DNA of 64,000 nucleotides from Stutzerimonas azotifigens (GCF_013522725.1 NZ_JAAMRF010000001.1:62001-126000); one strand, 5' to 3'. Numbered from the stretch's first letter, positions 15,976-24,597 are shown. Notes: a model not told the origin generated them from the sequence alone. Numbers and translations: made by a program.

Positions 15976-17187
15976 ATGACCAGCGTTGCGACCCCCACGA
16001 CGACCGCCTCGGTTGCCAGCCAAGCCAGCCCCCTGGCCATGCGTGTGATCGGGGCCTGCGCCCTGGCGCATCTGATCAACGACCTGATCCAGGCCGTGCT
16101 CCCGGCCATCTATCCGATGCTCAAGGCCAACTACGGGCTGACCTTCACCCAGGTGGGGCTGATTACCCTGACGTTCCAGCTCACCGCGTCGTTGCTGCAG
16201 CCCTGGGTGGGCTACCACACCGACCGCCATCCCAAACCCTGGCTGCTGCCGGCCGGCATGGTCTGCACGCTGATCGGCATTCTGATGCTGGCCTTCGTCG
16301 GGAGCTTCCCGGCGATCCTCATCGCTTCGGCCCTGGTGGGGATCGGCTCCTCGACCTTCCACCCGGAAACCTCTCGGGTGGCGCGGCTCGCCTCGGGCGG
16401 TCGCTATGGTCTCGCACAGTCGACCTTCCAGGTCGGCGGCAATGCCGGCAGCGCCTTCGGCCCGCTGCTGGCGGCGGCCATCGTCATTCCGTACGGGCAA
16501 GGCAGCGTCGCCTGGTTCGGCCTGTTCGCGGTGTTCGCGATCCTGGTGCTCTACGGGCTGAGCCGCTGGTATCGCAACCACCTCAACCTGTTCAAGCTCA
16601 AGCAGGGCGGCCAGGCGACCCACGGGCTGTCCAGGAGGCGGGTGAGCTTCGCGCTGGGGGTGCTGGCGCTGCTGGTGTTCTCCAAGTACTTCTACATGGC
16701 GAGCTTCACCAGCTACTTCACCTTCTACCTGATCGAGAAGTTCGGCCTGTCGGTGGCCAATTCCCAGCTCTATCTTTTCCTCTTCCTCGGCGCCGTCGCG
16801 GCGGGCACCTTCTTCGGCGGCCCCGTCGGCGACAGGATCGGCCGCAAGAAGGTGATCTGGTTTTCCATCCTTGGCGTCGCGCCCTTCACGCTGGCGCTGC
16901 CCTACGTCGACCTGTTCTGGACGGCCGTGCTGGCGATGGTCATCGGCTTCATCCTCGCCTCGGCATTCTCCGCCATCGTGGTGTTCGCCCAGGAGCTGGT
17001 GCCGGGAAATGTCGGCATGATCGCCGGCGTGTTCTTTGGGCTGATGTTCGGCTTCGGTGGCATCGGTGCCGCGCTGCTCGGGCACCTGGCGGACATCCAT
17101 GGCATCGAGTACGTGTACAGGCTCTGCTCCTACCTGCCGCTGCTGGGGATCATGACGATCCTGCTGCCGTCCACCAAAGGGGTGTGA
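15976..17187 (+). CDS. fsr: MFS efflux transporter, fosmidomycin-resistance (Fsr) family
   Basis: The 403-residue, twelve-helix protein carries the Fsr signature: ACALAHLINDLIQAVLPAIY, NYGLTFTQVGLITL, QPWVGYHTDR, and the strongly conserved GSSTFHPETSRVARLASGG segment. A further motif, FGGPVGDRIGRKK, is the repeat of the MFS loop motif. E. coli Fsr expels fosmidomycin; the normal substrate here is unknown. The ATG at 15976 has only a modest ribosome site. An AraC/NimR-like regulator is divergent from it and probably controls it. Confidence 0.88.
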   Translation: MTSVATPTTTASVASQASPLAMRVIGACALAHLINDLIQAVLPAIYPMLKANYGLTFTQVGLITLTFQLTASLLQPWVGYHTDRHPKPWLLPAGMVCTLIGILMLAFVGSFPAILIASALVGIGSSTFHPETSRVARLASGGRYGLAQSTFQVGGNAGSAFGPLLAAAIVIPYGQGSVAWFGLFAVFAILVLYGLSRWYRNHLNLFKLKQGGQATHGLSRRRVSFALGVLALLVFSKYFYMASFTSYFTFYLIEKFGLSVANSQLYLFLFLGAVAAGTFFGGPVGDRIGRKKVIWFSILGVAPFTLALPYVDLFWTAVLAMVIGFILASAFSAIVVFAQELVPGNVGMIAGVFFGLMFGFGGIGAALLGHLADIHGIEYVYRLCSYLPLLGIMTILLPSTKGV

Positions 17188-17335
17188 GCGGGCGGGCTAT
17201 TCCTGCCTACGCAGAGCAGACCGGCTAGCTGGCACGGCAGGTTGATAGGATCAGGCAAGGGTCCCAGAGGCGCTGGCATAGGTGCGCTGCACGCCGGTAT
17301 CTACCATGGCGGTGCATCCGAACAGGAGTACCTCC

Positions 17336-18166
17336 ATGAGCAGCAAAACCCTATTCATATCTGGCGTCAGCAGCGGTTTCGGTAAGGCACTATCAAGCGA
17401 AGCGCTTGCAGCAGGCCACCGGGTGATCGGCACCGTGCGCCAGGCCGAGGCAGCGGTGCGCTTCGAGTCGCTCTCTCAGCAGCGTGCGCACGCGGTGATT
17501 CTGGATGTGACCGAGTTCGACCGGATCGACGGCATCGTGGATGAAATCGAAGCGGCATACGGCCCGGTCGACGTCCTGGTGAACAACGCCGGCTACGGGC
17601 ACGAAGGCGTTCTTGAAGAATCGCCATTCGAGGAGATGCGGCAGCAGTTCGACGTCAACGTCTTTGGCGCCGTCGCGCTGATCAAGGCATTTCTGTCGTA
17701 TTTCCGCGCGCGGCGCTCCGGGCACATCATCAACATCACCTCGATGGGCGGAACCATCACCATGCCCGGTATCGCCTATTACTGCGGCAGCAAGTTCGCC
17801 CTGGAAGGGATTTCCGACACGCTGAGCCAGGAGCTGGCGCCATTCAACATCAGCGTCACCGCCGTGGCACCGGGCTCGTTCCGCACCGATTGGGCCGGAC
17901 GATCCATGCGTCGCACCAAGCGGAGCATCCCCGATTACGACGAAAGCTTCGATCCCATACGAAAGGCGCGCGAACTCAAGAGCGGCAAACAGCTTGGCGA
18001 CCCGGTAAAAGCCGCACAAGCGATACTGAGGATCATCGACGAGCCTGCGCCGCCCTATCACTTGCTTCTCGGGAGCGATGCATTGGCGCTAGTACGCGAC
18101 AAGCTCGCGCGCACCGCCTCGGAGCTTGATCGCTGGGAACAGGTGTCCCGATCCACCGATGGCTGA
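17336..18166 (+). CDS. SDR-family oxidoreductase
   Basis: The 276-residue enzyme is a classical short-chain dehydrogenase: cofactor loop SGVSSGFGKAL, NNAGYG, Ser in NITSMGG, and catalytic Tyr and Lys in YYCGSKFALEG. The loop and the long C-terminal extension resemble the group often annotated as oxidoreductase of the YdfG/retinol-dehydrogenase-like type. AGGAGT lies about six bases before the chosen ATG. The AraC regulator gene begins 25 bases after its stop, so the two are probably one transcript. Substrate unknown. Confidence 0.85.
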   Translation: MSSKTLFISGVSSGFGKALSSEALAAGHRVIGTVRQAEAAVRFESLSQQRAHAVILDVTEFDRIDGIVDEIEAAYGPVDVLVNNAGYGHEGVLEESPFEEMRQQFDVNVFGAVALIKAFLSYFRARRSGHIINITSMGGTITMPGIAYYCGSKFALEGISDTLSQELAPFNISVTAVAPGSFRTDWAGRSMRRTKRSIPDYDESFDPIRKARELKSGKQLGDPVKAAQAILRIIDEPAPPYHLLLGSDALALVRDKLARTASELDRWEQVSRSTDG

Positions 18167-18191
18167 GCATAACCACAGGACCTGATCAATC

Positions 18192-19130
18192 GTGGAAGAC
18201 GCAGTGGCACGCATCAGGCGCATGGTAGAGCTCATGAAGCAGCTCGCCCCGCTCGAGGGCTACAACCTCAGCGCGCTGGGTGATGTCCGCTTCTTGCGTT
18301 GCAACCGCCCGCTCTCCCGTACACCCGTGCTTTACGACCCTGGCATCGTCATTCTCTGCCAGGGTCGCAAGCGCGGTCATCTGGGCGATGAGCTGTACCT
18401 TTACGATGCGCATCACTACCTGGTCGTCTCGGTTCCTGTGCCTTTCACGATGGAGACCGATGCCAGCGAAGCTGAACCGATGTTGGCGATCTACATGCAT
18501 CTGGACTTCACCTTGGCTGGCGAGCTGATGCTGGAAATCGCGGATGCCGCCGCGCTCGAACCGGCCGAGCCAAAAGGCATGTACGCATCGCCCATGGACG
18601 AGCCGCTGAGCAAGACGACGCTCCGCTTCCTCGAAGCCATGAGCGACCCGTTAGAAGCCCGCGTGCTGGGGCCGACGCTGGTGCGGGAGATTTACTACCG
18701 CATCGCCACTGGCGAACAGGGTGGTTCCCTACGCGCCGCACTCGCCCAGCAGGGCGCCTTCGGCAAGGTCGTGCAAGCGATTCGCAGGATCCATACGAGC
18801 TACGCGCAAAGGCTGGACGTTTCGACGCTGGCATTGGAGGCGGGTATGAGTGCGCCAAGTTTCTATCGGCATTTCCGTCTTGTGACCCGTTCAACTCCGA
18901 TGCAGTACCTGAAGTCGACACGCCTGCATCAGGCGCGCCTACTGATGCTTCGTCACGATATTACGGCGGCTGCGGCAGGCTTTGAGGTGGGCTATCAAAG
19001 CCCGTCCCAATTCAGCCGCGATTTCAAGCGTTTCTTTGGGCGTACGCCCCAGGCCGAAGTGCAATGGATGCAGGACACCTATGTGCTGCCGGCACCAACG
19101 GAGCCCTCCATTTACGTGTCGTCCCATTGA
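18192..19130 (+). CDS. AraC-family regulator with AraC_N effector domain
   Basis: The 312-residue protein starts at a GTG. Its N-terminal half is the AraC_N type (LYDPGIVILCQGRKRGHLGDELYLYDAHHYLVVSVPVPF), and the C-terminal 100 residues are a double helix-turn-helix (LDVSTLALEAGMSAPSFYRHFRLVTRSTPMQYLKSTRLHQAR, GYQSPSQFSRDFKRFFGRTPQ). Such regulators usually activate an adjacent oxidoreductase gene, and here the SDR gene lies immediately upstream in the same direction. The start has AGGA about eleven bases upstream. Confidence 0.88.
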   Translation: MEDAVARIRRMVELMKQLAPLEGYNLSALGDVRFLRCNRPLSRTPVLYDPGIVILCQGRKRGHLGDELYLYDAHHYLVVSVPVPFTMETDASEAEPMLAIYMHLDFTLAGELMLEIADAAALEPAEPKGMYASPMDEPLSKTTLRFLEAMSDPLEARVLGPTLVREIYYRIATGEQGGSLRAALAQQGAFGKVVQAIRRIHTSYAQRLDVSTLALEAGMSAPSFYRHFRLVTRSTPMQYLKSTRLHQARLLMLRHDITAAAAGFEVGYQSPSQFSRDFKRFFGRTPQAEVQWMQDTYVLPAPTEPSIYVSSH

Positions 19131-19281
19131 GTGCGGAACCGCTCCGAATGGTGAGTCCCGTTGCCAGCCAGTCTCTGGTGCGCCCCGGGCACCGTAGCGA
19201 ATATCTGGCGTGGCTCGAGTGGGCGGCGGGCCGCGCCGGCCATGCAAGTCGCCCAACGGCTCTATGATGCGAGCCCGATGC

Positions 19282-19753
19282 TCATCCAAGATCTTTTCTG
19301 AAATAGACACGGTTGAAGCCGTTGTCTGTCATGCGGCGGGTTTCCAGGAAGCCCGCCTTGGTATAGATGGCGATGTTTTCGTGCATCTTTTCGTTAGTGA
19401 ATAGCGTCAATGCGGGCAACCCCGCCGTCCGTGCCTGGTCTTCTGCGTATGCCATAAGCAGCCGACCCAAGCCACGGCCCTGGAACCGGGGGGTCTACAA
19501 CAAGATTTCCAATGGACATTGAATCGCCTGTCTTGGAAAGATGGATAGCACCCACAACGTCCCCGTCGAGTCGCAGCACATACAGGCCCTGCAACCGTAT
19601 CAGCTCTTCGTAGTTTTCCGTCACAGGTGCTGGCGGTTTACCTATGCGCTCGATGTATTTCGAATAAGCGGCCACAACGATCGATTTGATGGGCGCTATA
19701 TCCGTTGCCTGTGCTCGTTCGATCACCACGTTTCCCAAGCCTGAAACGTTCAT
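19282..19753 (-). pseudogene. GNAT-family N-acetyltransferase, interrupted by a one-base frameshift
   Basis: Two overlapping frames together make one acetyltransferase. The first, from the ATG at 19753 (AGGGG just upstream), contains the N-terminal GNAT half through IGNLVVDP. The second continues with RFQGRGLGRLLM, the acetyl-CoA pyrophosphate loop, and ends with NGFNRVYFRKDL. The switch falls at a run of six G on the plus strand (19488-19493). With five, the protein would read VVDPRFQGRGLGR without a break and be about 157 residues long. As written, the first frame leaves the family after VVDP. Either a real inactivating indel or a sequence error is possible. Confidence 0.8.
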
Positions 19754-19846
19754 TGCCCCTCTGCCCCAAGTGCTGTGAACCGATAACTCTGCAGTAAGCC
19801 AGGAAAACATCCGGGTATGCCTATCTTGTTGTTGCCCGAGAACAGC

Positions 19847-20065
19847 TCAAGAGCGCTCCTGAATCTTGAAGTGTGGACACGTCGGCCGGAGCGACAAGCC
19901 GCAATACGTGTCGTAGCAACTTCGTGGAACCAGATGGTCGTGGTATTTCAGTTGCACAAGCACGCGTGAGAGGAACTCTTCGTCCGACATTTCGAGCACA
20001 TTCTCCGCTTCGACGCCGTCCCTCGCCGTTGTCGCGCAGGCTATTTTGTCGATTGGATTCGTCAT
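19847..20065 (-). CDS. Small hypothetical protein, 72 residues
   Basis: The frame starts MTNPIDKIACATTARDG with a GAGAG element upstream and ends in a short cysteine-containing stretch (SCYDTYCGLSLRPTCPH). Four cysteines spaced in the last third could bind a metal, but no known zinc ribbon is recognised. The middle segment, VLEMSDEEFLSRVLVQL, is an amphipathic helix. It lies between the broken acetyltransferase and the molybdoenzyme operon, on the same strand as both. Function unknown; coding status moderately supported. Confidence 0.45.
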   Translation of the reverse strand: MTNPIDKIACATTARDGVEAENVLEMSDEEFLSRVLVQLKYHDHLVPRSCYDTYCGLSLRPTCPHFKIQERS

Positions 20066-20150
20066 TGGATTCTCTCTATGGAGAATGTCGTATCGCAGTG
20101 TTCACTCATGCTCATCATTAATTACCTCCTGAACCGGCAGAGCATGGCCG

Positions 20151-20927
20151 CTAGATTCCGGCGTACCATTCGTATCCACGGTCTTCCCAGAAACCGCCTC
20201 TGCCGCCCCACAGGGCGCTGAAGCTGTCCACGACGTCGATCTGCATCAAATATTTGGCCTGCTTGTAGCCAAGCTGGCGCTCCACCCGCAGCCGCAACGG
20301 CGCACCGTGCCCCACAGTGAGGTCCGTGTTGTTCATGCCGTACGCGAGAATCGTCTGCGGATGAAACGCATCGATCAGGTCGATGCTTTCGTAGTAGCGG
20401 CCACTGCCGTCGAGCGTCTTTTCCAGCTCATCGGCGCAATAAAAGACGACGTAGCGGGCGCCAGGCTTCAATCCCGCCATGCGCAGTACGAGGCCGAGGG
20501 GAACGCCTGTCCACTGGGCGATTGCGCTCCAACCTTCGACGCAATCGTGACGGGTAATCTGGGTGCGTGACGGAAGCTGCTTGAGCTCTGCCAGCGACAA
20601 CGCCAGCTCACGGTCCACGAGCCCTCCGACCTTCAGCCGCCAGTCGGCAAAGCCGCCGCCGAGTAGCGCAGCATAGGCCTGACTGTCGGGCATCTGTGTG
20701 CCGTTGACGCGGAACGTCGGCGAGATGTCAGCCGACGAAAACTCGCGGGCCGAGGGCCGTTGCGCCAGCAGGAGGCGCTGCGTTTTCATCGTGAGCGCTT
20801 CGGCCGAGCGCAGCACAGCGTTCACATCGGCGCGCTGCTCCAGGACGTCGCAGCCACCTAGCGCAAGGCCCCCGGCACCGAGCGAGGCCCTGATGAGAAA
20901 GTCGCGGCGGGTCAGAAAGAGGCTCAT
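20151..20927 (-). CDS. Tat-exported molybdopterin-dependent oxidoreductase (sulfite oxidase/YedY fold)
   Basis: The 258-residue protein begins with a twin-arginine signal (TRRDFL, residues 6-11), a hydrophobic stretch and LGGC26, which could be a lipobox, so it may be tethered to the membrane. The body is a sulfite-oxidase-type molybdopterin domain, with the presumed Mo-ligand Cys129 in RHDCVEGW and later motifs WTGVPLGLVL, YESIDLIDA and LGYKQAKYLMQIDVV. It is much shorter than SorA and slightly shorter than MsrP. Its gene starts three bases after the stop of a cytochrome b561-type gene, which is the expected electron-transfer partner. It should act in the periplasm. The substrate is unknown. 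Confidence 0.85.
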   Translation of the reverse strand: MSLFLTRRDFLIRASLGAGGLALGGCDVLEQRADVNAVLRSAEALTMKTQRLLLAQRPSAREFSSADISPTFRVNGTQMPDSQAYAALLGGGFADWRLKVGGLVDRELALSLAELKQLPSRTQITRHDCVEGWSAIAQWTGVPLGLVLRMAGLKPGARYVVFYCADELEKTLDGSGRYYESIDLIDAFHPQTILAYGMNNTDLTVGHGAPLRLRVERQLGYKQAKYLMQIDVVDSFSALWGGRGGFWEDRGYEWYAGI

Positions 20928-20930
20928 GCG

Positions 20931-21782
20931 TCAGCTCCTTCCCTGCGCGATCGCATAGCGGCCGGTGACCATCGCGCGCAAATTGTTCCAGGCCCCCGAC
21001 AGTATGACCATGGCCACATGAACGATGACGAACAGAACCAGCAGCGACGCGCAGACGAAGTGGAGCGTACGCGCAGACTGCCGCCCCCCGAAGAAATCGA
21101 GGAAGACGGGGAACGCTGCGTTCATGCCCGGCGATAGGGTTAAACCCGTCAGCGCCATCAGAGGTAGCAGCCCTGCGATCACGCCAAGGTAGGTCAGTTT
21201 CTGCAACGTGTTGTATTGGCGGGCCGCATCGCCGCTCGGGAAGCGCAAGCGAGCATGATCGATGAGTTCGCGCCAGAGGTGAGACCCCGTGAGCTGTCGC
21301 CGACCAGGGGCCAGATCACGGCGGAAATGACCGCTCGCAAAACCGTGCCCCAGATAAACCAGGCCGTTGATGACGAAGACCCAGGCGAAGAAAAAGTGCC
21401 AGCGACGACCAGCAGCCAGATCCTGATAGGACGGCAGTGTGAGCCAGGCCGGAAATGCCCGTGGCATCGATTCGCCCCCCGTCGTCGACAGTCCCAGAAA
21501 TCCCGTGGTCGGCACCAAGACTCCGCCGACCGAGACGAAGCCCTGCGCCGCCCCGTTACGGTCATGGGCGCCGATCTCGAGCAGGGCAGGGTCGGCATCG
21601 GCGCCGTACTGCCCCCAGTGAAGTCGCGGATAGGCATTGAAAATCTGTAGCCCGCTGGAGAGCAGGACGACGAGACACAACAGGTTGACCCAGTGCGTCA
21701 GACGCGTAACGGCTGAATGGCGGCGGATGAAAATCGATTGGCTGCGTGACGAAGTCCGGGCATGTGATGGCTCCTGATTCAT
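20931..21782 (-). CDS. Cytochrome b561-type membrane subunit
   Basis: Starting at the ATG at 21782 (AGGAACG upstream), the protein has 283 residues and four main hydrophobic helices. Haem-ligand histidines are seen in RLTHWVNLL (first helix), YLGHGF, and in the last helices near LHFVCASLLVLFVIVHVAM. This is the pattern of thiosulfate-reductase or Ni/Fe-hydrogenase type cytochrome b. An insertion between the first two helices contains LHWGQYGADADPALLEIGA. It would move electrons between the quinone pool and the periplasmic molybdoenzyme encoded three bases downstream. Confidence 0.85.
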   Translation of the reverse strand: MNQEPSHARTSSRSQSIFIRRHSAVTRLTHWVNLLCLVVLLSSGLQIFNAYPRLHWGQYGADADPALLEIGAHDRNGAAQGFVSVGGVLVPTTGFLGLSTTGGESMPRAFPAWLTLPSYQDLAAGRRWHFFFAWVFVINGLVYLGHGFASGHFRRDLAPGRRQLTGSHLWRELIDHARLRFPSGDAARQYNTLQKLTYLGVIAGLLPLMALTGLTLSPGMNAAFPVFLDFFGGRQSARTLHFVCASLLVLFVIVHVAMVILSGAWNNLRAMVTGRYAIAQGRS

Positions 21783-21858
21783 CGGTCGTTCCTGAGATTG
21801 GCTGGACTGGGTGGCAAGGTGACCGCAGTGCGGCCTGGCGAACCAGGCCGCTGCCGAC

Positions 21859-22494
21859 TCACATCGGGGGCACGACGCCATGGGTGCCGACGACGACCCG
21901 CTGCGTAGTGACTACCCCGTCCGGGCCTTTCTCGGCCGGAATGAAGACGGTCGCACCGGGCTTCAGATCGGCCTGCGTGGCCGGTGCGAGCGTCACCACG
22001 GGCGTACCTTCCGGGATGGCAATCTTCTTCTCCTTTCCGTGGTAGGACACCGTCACGGTGCGGCCGTCCACCGCCTTTACGGCGTCGGCCACCGTGGCGT
22101 TGGTCATGGTGCTCTTGGGTTTCAGATCCCATCCGAAGCTGCCCTCACCGGCCCCCTTCAATTCCGGCGGAAAGATCATTACTTCAAGCGCGCCGTCTTC
22201 GCCGTTCTCGGTGGGAAGCGATGCAATGCCGACATAGTCGCCGGGCTTGATATCGGCGATGTCCGCCCGGGCGACACCCGAAAGCGTCCATCCCTGCGCA
22301 AGGGCGACATTGACGGTCTGACCCTCCCGCGTCCTGACGCTCAGTGCCTGGTCATTGAGGCTGACCAAGGCGCCGCGGACCCGAACAGGCTCCGCCTTGG
22401 CGCTTTGCGCGAAGGCAGTCGAACCCGTACCCATCGAGAGCGACAACCCGACGACCGTGGCCGTGAATAACACCTGCATTGATTTCGGAATCAT
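21859..22494 (-). CDS. Exported DUF5666-like beta-domain protein
   Basis: From the ATG at 22494 (GGAG about nine bases upstream) the product has 211 residues, with a cleavable signal peptide ending near AFAQSA. The mature part contains two related beta segments, VRVRGALVSLNDQALSVRTREGQTVNVAL and the later VKAVDGRTVTVSYHGKEKKIAIPEG, which fit the repeated barrel strands of DUF5666-type metal- or polymer-binding proteins. It is the first gene of the redox operon, 76 bases ahead of the cytochrome b gene. Its role is unknown. A periplasmic accessory role for the molybdoenzyme is an inference from context. Confidence 0.7.
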   Translation of the reverse strand: MIPKSMQVLFTATVVGLSLSMGTGSTAFAQSAKAEPVRVRGALVSLNDQALSVRTREGQTVNVALAQGWTLSGVARADIADIKPGDYVGIASLPTENGEDGALEVMIFPPELKGAGEGSFGWDLKPKSTMTNATVADAVKAVDGRTVTVSYHGKEKKIAIPEGTPVVTLAPATQADLKPGATVFIPAEKGPDGVVTTQRVVVGTHGVVPPM

Positions 22495-22509
22495 TTGAGT
22501 CTTCTCCAA

Positions 22510-22523
22510 ACCTACTAGTAGGT
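22510..22523. promoter_or_regulatory. Palindrome, candidate operator 1 of the redox operon
   Basis: ACCTACTAGTAGGT is a perfect 14-bp palindrome 16 bases upstream of the start of the exported-protein gene. It is a shortened version of the 18-bp element seen at 22604 and 23251. Confidence 0.65.
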
Positions 22524-22603
22524 AGCCTGCCTGCGCATGTTGAAACTTACGTCTGCGGCGCGCATGTCTTCGCAGACGCCAATCAAATCTCGTGAACTAA
22601 ACT

Positions 22604-22621
22604 ACCTACTAGACGGTAGGT
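22604..22621. promoter_or_regulatory. Palindrome, candidate operator 2 of the redox operon
   Basis: ACCTACTAGACGGTAGGT, read on the minus strand as ACCTACCGTCTAGTAGGT, lies between the tetR stop and the redox operon. Arms ACCTAC and GTAGGT are inverted. It nearly matches the element at the tetR promoter. Confidence 0.65.
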
Positions 22622-22654
22622 TGCCTGGGCAAGCGAACTGGCGAGCCGACCCGT

Positions 22655-23242
22655 TCACGGATGTACGGCAACGAGCCTGTCGATCAATGGTTCGGTGATG
22701 ACCCTGAAGACATCCGCGTCTCCGTAGGCCCGTGCCGACAGCATGGCGCCATGCACGGCCGCCATGAAGCCTTCAGCCTCGGATTGAGTGGTACCCGAGA
22801 GGGCTAGGCTGCCCTGCCTTGCGCCATGCTCCAAGACCGCCGTGAGCCATGTGGAGAGCGTGCGAAAGTGAGCCCGCACCTCCGACACGATTTCTGGCGG
22901 CAACACGGGTATTTGCGTCGCAAGCAACGCGCACACGCAAAAGGCGTTTGTCGGGTCGCCGATGCAAGCCGCCCAGTACCCGGTGTAGGCCCGCAGTTGA
23001 TCCACCGGGGCCGGGTGGTGGCGTTGCAGCTCGGCGATTCCCGCCTCGGCTTCTTCGCGATACGTCACCAGAAGGGTTCTGACCAGATCGACCTTGCTCG
23101 GGAAATGGTGATGAATGCTGGCCTTGCGAATGCCCACAACTTCCGCAATATCGGCGTAGCTGAAGCCGTTGTATCCCCCTGCGATGATCAGGGATCGCGC
23201 GCAATGGAGAATCTGGTCGGAGGTGTTCGTCAATTTGGTCAT
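22655..23242 (-). CDS. TetR-family repressor of the redox operon
   Basis: Taking the ATG at 23242 (MTKLTNTSDQIL) gives 195 residues, the typical TetR length; the open frame extends 30 codons further but would cover the operator. The DNA-binding domain is clear: ILHCARSLIIAGGYNGFSYADIAEVVGIRKASIHHHFPSKVDLVRTLL. The C-terminal half is the variable ligand domain. The gene is upstream of the three redox genes on the same strand. Palindromes of one family precede both this gene (23251) and the operon (22604 and 22510), so autoregulation and control of the operon are well supported. Confidence 0.88.
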   Translation of the reverse strand: MTKLTNTSDQILHCARSLIIAGGYNGFSYADIAEVVGIRKASIHHHFPSKVDLVRTLLVTYREEAEAGIAELQRHHPAPVDQLRAYTGYWAACIGDPTNAFCVCALLATQIPVLPPEIVSEVRAHFRTLSTWLTAVLEHGARQGSLALSGTTQSEAEGFMAAVHGAMLSARAYGDADVFRVITEPLIDRLVAVHP

Positions 23243-23250
23243 GGCGGGCA

Positions 23251-23269
23251 ACCTACCTTCTAGTAGGAT
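23251..23269. promoter_or_regulatory. Palindrome, candidate operator 3 at the tetR promoter
   Basis: ACCTACCTTCTAGTAGGAT begins nine bases upstream of the tetR start. Its first 17 bases match the element at 22604 (minus strand reading) except for one. Confidence 0.65.
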
Positions 23270-23373
23270 GATCGTCAAGGTCAGCGTGCGATGGAGTTTT
23301 GCCGTCCTGCTTCTTGAAACAACGCGAGCCACTCGTGCAGATGCGGAACTCGGCCAGCATTCATCGCACTCCG

Positions 23374-24597
23374 CTAGCCGTTCAGCCAGCGCAGGATGCC
23401 CTCTGCCGATGCCCGTCCGCTGGCGAAGCAGGCGGTGAGCAGGTAGCCGCCGGTGGGGGCTTCCCAGTCGAGCATCTCGCCGGCGCAGAACACGCCGGGC
23501 AGCTGGCGCAGCATCAGGTTCGAATCGAAGGCTTCGAAGGGCACACCGCCAGCGCTGCTGATGGCTTCATCCAGCGGGCGCGGGCGACGCAGGCGGATCG
23601 GCAGCGCCTTGATCGCCTTGGCCAGCGCTTGCGGATCGGCGAAGCAGGCCGGGTCGGTCAGTTCGCGCAGCAGGGCCGCTTTGGCACCTTCCAAGCGCAG
23701 CTGGCGGTGCAGGTGCTTGGCCATCGATTGCGAGCCGCGGGGCTTGGCCAACGCGGTGGCGATCTGTGCCTGGGAGCGGTCGGGGAGGAGGTCGAGTTCG
23801 ACGATGGCCTGGCCGTCGCGGTTGATCGCATCGCGTATCCCGGCCGACAGCGCATAGACCAGGCTGCCCTCGATGCCGGTGGCGGTGAGTACGAATTCGC
23901 CGCGACGGGGTGGCTGGCCGGGCAGCACGAGTGAGACGGTCTTGAGCGGCGCACCGGCGAATTTCTCGCGCAGATGATCGCTCCAGGCGTCGACCTCGAA
24001 GCCGCAATTGGCCGGCTGCAACCTGGCGACGGCAATGCCGCGTGCTTCGAGCAGCGGCACCCAGGCGCCGTCCGAGCCGAGGCGTGCCCAGCTGCCGCCG
24101 CCCAGGGCGAGCAGTGTGGCATCGGCATCGCGTTCGATCTCGCCGGCTGGCGTCTGCAGGCGCAAGGCGCCGGTACCGGTCCAGCCGAGCCAGCGGTGGC
24201 GGGTGTGCAGCTGGACGCCCGCTTCGCGCAGCCGCTTGAGCCAGGCCCGCAGCAGCGGCGCGGCCTTCATGTCGGCGGGGAAGACGCGCCCGGAGCTGCC
24301 GACGAAGGTGTCGATGCCGAGCCCGTGAATCCACGCGCGCAGCGCCTCGGGGTCGAATGCCTCGAGCAATGGACGCAGCTCGCCTGCCCGCTCGCGGTAG
24401 CGCCCGACGAAGGGCTCGAAAGCTTCGGAATGGGTGATGTTCATGCCGCCAACGCCGGCCAGCAGGAACTTGCGGCCCACCGAGGGCATGGCGTCGTAGA
24501 GGTCGACCGCCGCGCCGGCCTGGCTTAGCACCTCGGCGGCCATCAGCCCGGCGGGGCCGCCGCCGATGATGGCGATGCGAAAAGGGGCAGGGGACAT
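23374..24597 (-). CDS. BaiN/HI0933-like FAD-dependent oxidoreductase
   Basis: The 407-residue protein begins with an FAD-binding Rossmann motif, IAIIGGGPAGLMAAEVLSQ, followed by GRKFLLAGVGGMNITHSE, the signature of the BaiN/HI0933 (TIGR03862) flavoproteins. The C-terminus has the closing FAD motif around PGVFCAGEMLDWEAPTGGY. The ATG at 24597 fits the family start; a longer frame runs to 24711. These enzymes are cytoplasmic and their physiological reactions are mostly unknown. The HDAC-family gene lies 58 bases upstream on the same strand, so they may be co-transcribed. Confidence 0.88.
   Translation of the reverse strand: MSPAPFRIAIIGGGPAGLMAAEVLSQAGAAVDLYDAMPSVGRKFLLAGVGGMNITHSEAFEPFVGRYRERAGELRPLLEAFDPEALRAWIHGLGIDTFVGSSGRVFPADMKAAPLLRAWLKRLREAGVQLHTRHRWLGWTGTGALRLQTPAGEIERDADATLLALGGGSWARLGSDGAWVPLLEARGIAVARLQPANCGFEVDAWSDHLREKFAGAPLKTVSLVLPGQPPRRGEFVLTATGIEGSLVYALSAGIRDAINRDGQAIVELDLLPDRSQAQIATALAKPRGSQSMAKHLHRQLRLEGAKAALLRELTDPACFADPQALAKAIKALPIRLRRPRPLDEAISSAGGVPFEAFDSNLMLRQLPGVFCAGEMLDWEAPTGGYLLTACFASGRASAEGILRWLNG

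Noticed and set aside
19488-19493. Phase variation by the G6 tract in the acetyltransferase gene
   Set aside because: Six bases is short for contingency slippage; a simple indel or error is more likely, though not excluded.
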